From assembly GCA_003233545.1 (NCBI GenBank), contig QILZ01000344.1, positions 1 to 11,028 on the forward strand: a stretch of 11,028 bases of DNA, written 5' to 3'. Below are positions 7,701 to 11,028 of the stretch, piece after piece. How positions within the stretch are numbered: position 1 is the stretch's first letter; each line of letters starts with the position of its first letter. The position numbers were made by a program, and so were the translations under genes. Source of the stretch: Spirochaetales bacterium. GTDB taxonomy: Bacteria > Spirochaetota > Spirochaetia > SZUA-6. The notes beneath the pieces were generated by a model. The model did not search any database. It had not been told where the DNA came from and saw nothing but the letters and a program-made list of their open reading frames with translations.

Positions 7701-8103
7701 ATATCCATAAATAAATTTTCCGTCTTTCTTGTAAACTAAAATCTTTCAAATGGTCCCGGGCAGCATCCAGCCAGAACAAACTTACTGGTATGACTACAGA
7801 AGGCGTTGACTTTATCAATATCTACACTTAAAAGTTGTTCCGGGACTTTAAAAGGGATTCCTTCACTTCACCGATTATGCCTTTCTGTCTGTTTTCAAAA
7901 ATACAGCCCCAATCACCAACAATTTCAGGAGACCTTTTGTAAATAACCGGCGCAGTAACAATATCATCAGGGAAATCAGCTTGTATCTTTTTTACTTCCT
8001 CAGGATAATTTTCCATTGCCCAGGGTAAAACCCCTATCTGCCGGGGTATTCTCTCCGGAGCTTCAAACCTTAGGGATTTTTTTATCAATTCTCTGGAAGT
8101 CAT
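7679..8103 (-). pseudogene. Uroporphyrinogen-decarboxylase-family gene relic A (N-terminal half only)
   Basis: The relic opens with ATG 8101-8103 behind AGGAG and reads MTSRELIKKSLRFEAPERIP, then RQIGVLPWAMENYPEEVKKI, FPDDIVTAPVIYKRSPEI and GDWGCIFENRQKGIIGEVKE. This is the typical start of one URO-D-like subfamily. The frame ends at TAA 7828-7830 after 91 residues. One frame over, the homology continues: KVPEQLLSVDIDKVNAFCSH, then TSKFVLAGCCPGPFERF, an in-frame TAG at 7736-7738, FTRKTENLFMDMIDQPDY and TGA at 7679-7681. The rest of the gene is missing and relic B begins at once. Its N-terminus differs from that of relic B, so two distinct genes seem to have been joined by deletion. The 91-residue product might still be translated but lacks the barrel. 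Confidence 0.62.
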
Positions 8104-8107
8104 ATTT

Positions 8108-8163
8108 GCTCCTGATAGAATGTTATTATGAAATATATCAAGTACATTGGTCTTTGTAAACAG
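8108..8163 (-). repeat. Dispersed repeat, copy 2 (first copy at 3231-3283)
   Basis: It is similar to 3231-3283 along its length, sharing CTCCTGATAG, TATCAAGTA and GGTCTTTGTA. On the minus strand its coding reading is TKTNVLDIF followed, after one extra base, by FIITFYQEQI and TGA. That TGA overlaps the ATG of URO-D relic A as ATGA. An upstream gene therefore once ended here, translationally coupled to the URO-D gene. The frame carrying TKTNVLDIF is shifted relative to the tail, so the upstream gene is broken. Confidence 0.5.
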
Positions 8164-8420
8164 GGACATATCATTAACATCTGTACCAAAACCTGGTAGA
8201 ATGGCACACAATGAAATCACAAAGAGCTTTTGATCCAAAGCGGCCATCCACAAGCCATGTGTTGAGGTGGAATGAATTTTACAGACTTTTTTAGCGATAG
8301 TCCCAATGGAAGCGTAGGTAAAATCAAGAACGCGTGCCAAATCAGCGAAGCCGGGCACAGAAACTACTCAGCTCGGACGTTATATTGCATAAAACACGGA
8401 GAAATGGTAAGTGATAACAA

Positions 8421-8451
8421 ATTATACTAAAATAGCGCCGAATTATAACAA
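8421..8451 (-). promoter_or_regulatory. Possible sigma70-type promoter, minus strand
   Basis: The minus strand has TTGTTA (8446-8451) and TATAAT (8421-8426) separated by 19 bases, in AT-rich sequence ahead of URO-D relic A. The spacing is longer than the ideal 17. The -10 match is perfect, but such matches arise easily in AT-rich DNA. Confidence 0.28.
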
Positions 8452-8461
8452 GAATCCGATT

Positions 8462-8527
8462 AGGCTGAAAAAGCTGTTGATGAAGAAATCAAAAAAATAT
8501 TAGATTTAGCTTGTGGGACCGGTAATT
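8462..8527 (+). pseudogene. Tiny fragment with a SAM-methyltransferase motif I
   Basis: The plus strand reads AEKAVDEEIKKILDLACGTG, then Asn and TAG, bounded by an in-frame TAG before it. ILDLACGTGN is the classic SAM-binding motif I of class I methyltransferases. Only 21 residues survive, with no start codon, so this is at best a scrap of a gene; chance is possible. It abuts the end of the minus-strand transposase relic. Confidence 0.28.
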
Positions 8528-9040
8528 AGCTTAATTTGCCTTTTTTGATCGTCTCTTCTTTCCATCTTTTAATTATGGTATTTTGCTTCAAACACATGGT
8601 AACTCCTGATTCTGACCGAATAAATAAGTACACTATCTGTTTTTTACCTGTATATTCGGAATCGCAATAAATCTCATGTATTGCATCCGGAGAAATAATT
8701 TTACAAAGGTTGTTTTCACAGAACTTATACAGTGTCGATGGAGCTCGTAATCTGCCTTCGCAATATGCAATATTTATGGTTGTATTTATTATGCTGTCCT
8801 ACTGATCACAATGATAGTCTACCGCGGTTTCATTTCCATATATCAGTCCCAATTCTCTGGCTTGACAGGCAGTATCATTTCTCAATTTTTCCAGATGTTC
8901 AAAACGTAACTCATCCAATGAATCATAGAATCTACTCTTTTTGGGATTTAGTGATAAACCGGAGAAACAAAGTCATGAATAGTCGGAAAGCCTCCGATTA
9001 TGCGTAATACATTCACAATAATATTATCCCCTGAGTATTT
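8526..9040 (-). pseudogene. DDE-type transposase relic (frameshift, internal stop, truncated both ends)
   Basis: From about 9030 the minus strand reads SGDNIIVNVLRIIGGFPTIH. After a frameshift near 8960 it gives SGLSLNPKKSRFYDSLDELR and FEHLEKLRNDTACQARELGL, then GNETAVDYHCDQ, an in-frame TAG at 8799-8801, and TINIAYCEGRLRAPSTLYKF. IYCDSEYTGKKQIVYLFIRS and RWKEETIKKGKLS follow, with TAA at 8526-8528. AVDYHCD and the Asp of IYCDSEYTG look like the first two acidic residues of a DDE transposase. Sequence appears to be missing around the TAG, and the C-terminal part with the third acid is gone. I recognise the general type but not the IS family. No terminal inverted repeats were found. It stands back to back with the plus-strand transposase relic. 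Confidence 0.5.
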
Positions 9041-9448
9041 GTGCCACTCGGTGTGGAAAGAACTGCAGATGAGAGAGTTCCTTAAGGAGCAGGGGGTATC
9101 AGCGAAAGTGACGCCGGTATTGGCGGCGTTGGTGATAGGACGGTTGATCGACCCGGGCAGTGAACGATACAACTGCTTTGAGGGGCAGGCAAACGGTATG
9201 AGGCTGAAACCCTGGCCGGGATGGTCAGGTCATTAGAAGAACATCCGGAACCGGGGCAAGGTGCCGTTTGATAAAGAGTTCTCCGGAGCGGGAAGAAGGT
9301 TCACAAAGAGAGGAGCATGCGCATCCGGGAGGTGGAGGTGAAGCCTGAAGCTGATAAGCCGGCTGCGGATAAGAGCCTTAAGGCGGTAGACATAGTATGG
9401 AAGAAAAAAGAAATTAAGTACGATCGGGAGACTATCCGGGAGGCTTTA
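9039..9448 (+). pseudogene. IS1634-like (IS4-type) transposase relic
   Basis: The plus strand opens with LCHSVWKELQMREFLKEQGV and VTPVLAALVIGRLIDPGSER, a signature of the N-terminal part of IS1634-family transposases. CFEGQANG (near 9174-9200) recalls the T-x-Y-FEG strand near the first catalytic Asp. The frame then shifts: KRYEAETLAGMVRSLEEHPE from about 9191 runs into TGA TAA at 9269-9274. In that same frame VLRSGKKVHKERSMRIREVE and KPEADKPAADKSLKAVDIVW continue, with KKKEIKYDRETIREAL up to about 9448. The pieces are in the right order but far too close together; an intact protein of this type is about 500 residues. It therefore has several internal deletions and is inactive. Ends and target duplications could not be seen. 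Confidence 0.55.
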
Positions 9449-9590
9449 GGCATTTCTTTTAGTTATGGATATTATCCCGGGGTTCCATTTTATCTGTGCA
9501 ATTTCTTCAAAAACAACAGCATAGTAGACTGCATCCGCTGCATCTTTCCCCCGGTTAAAAAAGTATGATTCAACCGCTATCTCCAATAGA
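9446..9590 (-). pseudogene. C-terminal relic of a class II aldolase / L-ribulose-5-phosphate 4-epimerase (AraD)-type protein
   Basis: On the minus strand from about 9590 the frame reads LEIAVESYFFNRGKDAADAV, then YYAVVFEEIAQIKWNPGIIS and ITKRNA, ending at TTA 9446-9448. GKDAADAVYYAVVFEEIAQI closely follows the GK-x-AEDAV-x-x-A-x-x-LEEVA helix near the C-terminus of AraD and related class II aldolases, which act on pentulose or fuculose phosphates. Everything upstream is lost: an in-frame TGA lies just before, near 9600. Its end touches the end of the transposase relic, suggesting that the transposon or a later deletion cut the gene. Confidence 0.45.
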
Positions 9591-9628
9591 AATCATTCCG
9601 ACTATAGTTGAAACCGGACAGAAATATA

Positions 9629-9657
9629 GTTTATGTTCTTGCAAGAAGAACTATAAT
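9629..9657 (+). promoter_or_regulatory. Possible promoter of the ATPase gene
   Basis: A perfect TATAAT lies at 9652-9657, 30 bases before the proposed GTG start. No good -35 is present at 16-18 bases; the best is the weak GTTTAT near 9629. Only the -10 match and position support this. Confidence 0.3.
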
Positions 9658-9676
9658 ATTGTATTTTATACCTTCC

Positions 9677-9681
9677 GGAGG
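9677..9681 (+). promoter_or_regulatory. Ribosome binding site deciding the GTG start of the ATPase
   Basis: GGAGG is followed after six bases by GTG 9688-9690. The upstream in-frame ATG at 9565 has no comparable site, and the 41 extra residues show no likeness to the family. This sets the start at 9688. Confidence 0.7.
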
Positions 9682-9687
9682 AACAAA

Positions 9688-10986
9688 GTGATAAATGATA
9701 TACTAAAGCAAATAATAGTTGATTATCAAAAAAATGAAAAATATTCTTTGACAAAAAGAGACTTATCCTTAACATTTATCCCTAAAATGGCTTTAGGAAT
9801 TGTTGGTGCCAGACGAACAGGAAAAACGTTCAGAACACATCAGATGGTCGATGAACTTCCTGAAAATATAAAAATAGAGAATGTTTGCCGAATTCAATTT
9901 AACGATCATCGTTTAATAAAAATTCCTGTGCAGGAATTGCACATAATCGATGAATCTTATTACTCTCTTTATCCGGAAAAAAGAGGTACGGAAGAAGTCT
10001 ATTTTATTTTTGATGAAATTCATCGCATAAAAGGATGGGAGGATTATATCCTGTATCTTCTCGAAACTCAAACACATAGAATTGTTATTACAGGGTCGAC
10101 AGCCTCTCTTCTAAGGGGCGATTATGCTTCACAGTTACGTGGAAAACTGTTTCCATTAGAACTTCTACCTTTTTCGTTTAAAGAATTCTTACGACATTAC
10201 AAAGTAGATCAGGAATCAATTTCCTCCAAAGGACGAAGCCTTCTTGAAAATTATTTTCAAAAATATATTAAGCAGGGTGGATTTCCGGGATTACTGGATA
10301 TTCCGCCACAGATTCACGAAGAATTGCTCATAACCTATTGGGACACAATGTTATTACGGGATATTATCGAAGCACATCCGGAAGCTAAAATTAATATTAC
10401 CGTATTAAGATATTTTGCAGATTCACTCATAACCCGAATAGCTTGCCCAATGACGACAACAAAAATTTCAGAATCCATGAAAAAACTAAAATTTAATTTT
10501 AGTATAGAAACTCTCTATAAATACCTTGCCTATCTTTCTGATGCCTACATGTTTAGAACTGTTGAATTTTATTCTGAGTCACAGAGGGTACGCGCCCGGA
10601 ATTATAAAAAAGTTTATTGTATAGATTGGGCATTAGCATTTGCTGTTTCCGGAGGTGCAGGAATTGATAAAACAAGAGCTTTTGAAAATATGATATTTAT
10701 AGAGCTTTACAGGCGGGGATATAAAATTTCTTATTATAAAACACGGGACGGTTTTGAGATTGATTTTGTGGTCCAGGATAAATCAGGATCTATCGAGCTT
10801 TATCAGGTTGCGTACAGTCTTGAAAAAGAAGATGTTCTAAAGAGAGAATTAAGAGCCATAGAATCATCAGTAAATTTCTTAAAAGCCCGAAAAGCAACTA
10901 TAATTACTGTTTATGAAGAATATATGCTTAAAGGGGAGAAGATTGATATCCCTGTTATTCCTGCATGGAAATGGCTATTACAATAA
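9688..10986 (+). CDS. AAA-type ATPase with C-terminal DUF4143 domain (432 aa)
   Basis: The frame is open from 9565, but GGAGG six bases before GTG 9688 marks the likely start, giving 432 residues (numbering below from GTG). Walker A is GARRTGKT (40-47), Walker B is VYFIFDEIH (104-112), and ITGSTASLL (134-142) is the sensor strand. LPFSFKEFL (160-168) is typical of the AAA_14 type. The C-terminal half has YCIDWALAF, ENMIFIELYRRGY (333-345), GFEIDFVV (355-362) and ELYQVAYS (370-377), the DUF4143 pattern resembling a PD-(D/E)xK nuclease fold. Its usual Lys position reads as Gln-Val without a clear Lys. Members are widespread in bacteria and archaea and their role is not settled. Base composition is plainly more AT-rich than the sugar genes, and it borders transposase relics, so lateral gain is likely. 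It appears intact; no partner gene is visible before the window ends. Confidence 0.9.
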   Translation: MINDILKQIIVDYQKNEKYSLTKRDLSLTFIPKMALGIVGARRTGKTFRTHQMVDELPENIKIENVCRIQFNDHRLIKIPVQELHIIDESYYSLYPEKRGTEEVYFIFDEIHRIKGWEDYILYLLETQTHRIVITGSTASLLRGDYASQLRGKLFPLELLPFSFKEFLRHYKVDQESISSKGRSLLENYFQKYIKQGGFPGLLDIPPQIHEELLITYWDTMLLRDIIEAHPEAKINITVLRYFADSLITRIACPMTTTKISESMKKLKFNFSIETLYKYLAYLSDAYMFRTVEFYSESQRVRARNYKKVYCIDWALAFAVSGGAGIDKTRAFENMIFIELYRRGYKISYYKTRDGFEIDFVVQDKSGSIELYQVAYSLEKEDVLKRELRAIESSVNFLKARKATIITVYEEYMLKGEKIDIPVIPAWKWLLQ

Positions 10987-11028
10987 TTAATCTGATAGAC
11001 AACTGCTGCTTTGCCTGGATGAGGAAAT

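Larger units (their letters stand above)
8104..8525. other. Largely unassigned stretch between URO-D relic A and the transposase relic
   Basis: The minus-strand frame of relic A stays open up to 8358 (ATG), but the extension reads MPGFADLARVLDFTYASIGT and on, without family likeness, and a good ribosome binding site supports the start at 8103 instead. The 56-base repeat copy, a possible promoter and a 21-residue methyltransferase-like fragment lie in this stretch and are listed separately. Beyond these I see nothing I can name. Confidence 0.5.

Noticed and set aside
8104..8358. N-terminal extension of URO-D relic A up to ATG 8358
   Set aside because: A good AGGAG site and the family's typical MTSRELIKK start place the beginning at 8103; the extension looks random.
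9041..9172. Minus-strand ORF upstream part (MYRSLPGSINRPITNAAN and on)
   Set aside because: It is antisense to the clear IS1634-like segment on the plus strand; only its last part, below about 9040, fits the minus-strand transposase.
9565..9687. ATG 9565 as start of the ATPase
   Set aside because: It has no ribosome binding site, while GGAGG sits correctly before GTG 9688.
1..11028. CRISPR arrays, tRNA or rRNA genes, phage modules, defence operon
   Set aside because: Scanning both strands showed no regularly spaced repeats, no cloverleaf-like or ribosomal sequence and no phage or recognised defence genes. The AAA ATPase alone is not evidence of a defence system.

Overview
The window looks like a bacterial chromosome segment from a glycan-fermenting organism. 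Three intact minus-strand genes for carbohydrate metabolism are embedded in, and flanked by, many broken gene relics. The mixture of GH36 alpha-galactosidase, uroporphyrinogen-decarboxylase-like (URO-D-like) proteins and DDE transposases would suit an anaerobic spirochaete or Bacillota relative. That placement is a weak inference; no rRNA, tRNA or marker gene is present to test it.

Layout. 1-539 (+): the 3' end of a DegT/DnrJ/EryC1/StrS-type PLP aminotransferase, cut by the window edge. 594-838 (-): relic of an amidohydrolase-like gene. 839-3154 (-): a 771-residue, apparently cytoplasmic protein that I read as an uncharacterised alpha/alpha-toroid plus beta-sandwich glycan-active enzyme. 3226-3360 (-): a short tail-like ORF. 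3467-4633 (-): an amidohydrolase related to uronate isomerase UxaC. 4795-4895 (-): an unidentified C-terminal tail. 4895-7090 (-): a complete GH36 alpha-galactosidase. 7090-8103 (-): two URO-D-family genes, both full of stops, frameshifts and deletions, fused end to end. 8104-8525: mostly unassigned. 8526-9040 (-) and 9039-9448 (+): two different transposase relics lying back to back. 9446-9590 (-): a relic of the C-terminus of a class II aldolase/AraD-type protein. 9688-10986 (+): an intact, AT-rich AAA ATPase with a DUF4143-type C-terminal domain.

How it fits together. The intact minus-strand genes, in transcription order alpha-galactosidase, UxaC-like protein, toroid protein, suggest intracellular breakdown of imported galactosyl/uronic-acid-containing oligosaccharides. 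The relics (AraD-like, two URO-D-like, amidohydrolase) lie on the same strand and may be remains of a formerly larger sugar-catabolic cluster. Gaps of about 260-310 bases containing tail fragments separate the intact genes, so it is not certain that they form one transcript. The ATPase at the right end differs in base composition and strand and sits beside the transposase relics, which suits a separate acquisition.

I found no convincing new multi-gene system. The most unusual features are the fused URO-D relics, a sequence shared at 3231-3283 and 8108-8163, and the unplaced 771-residue protein.
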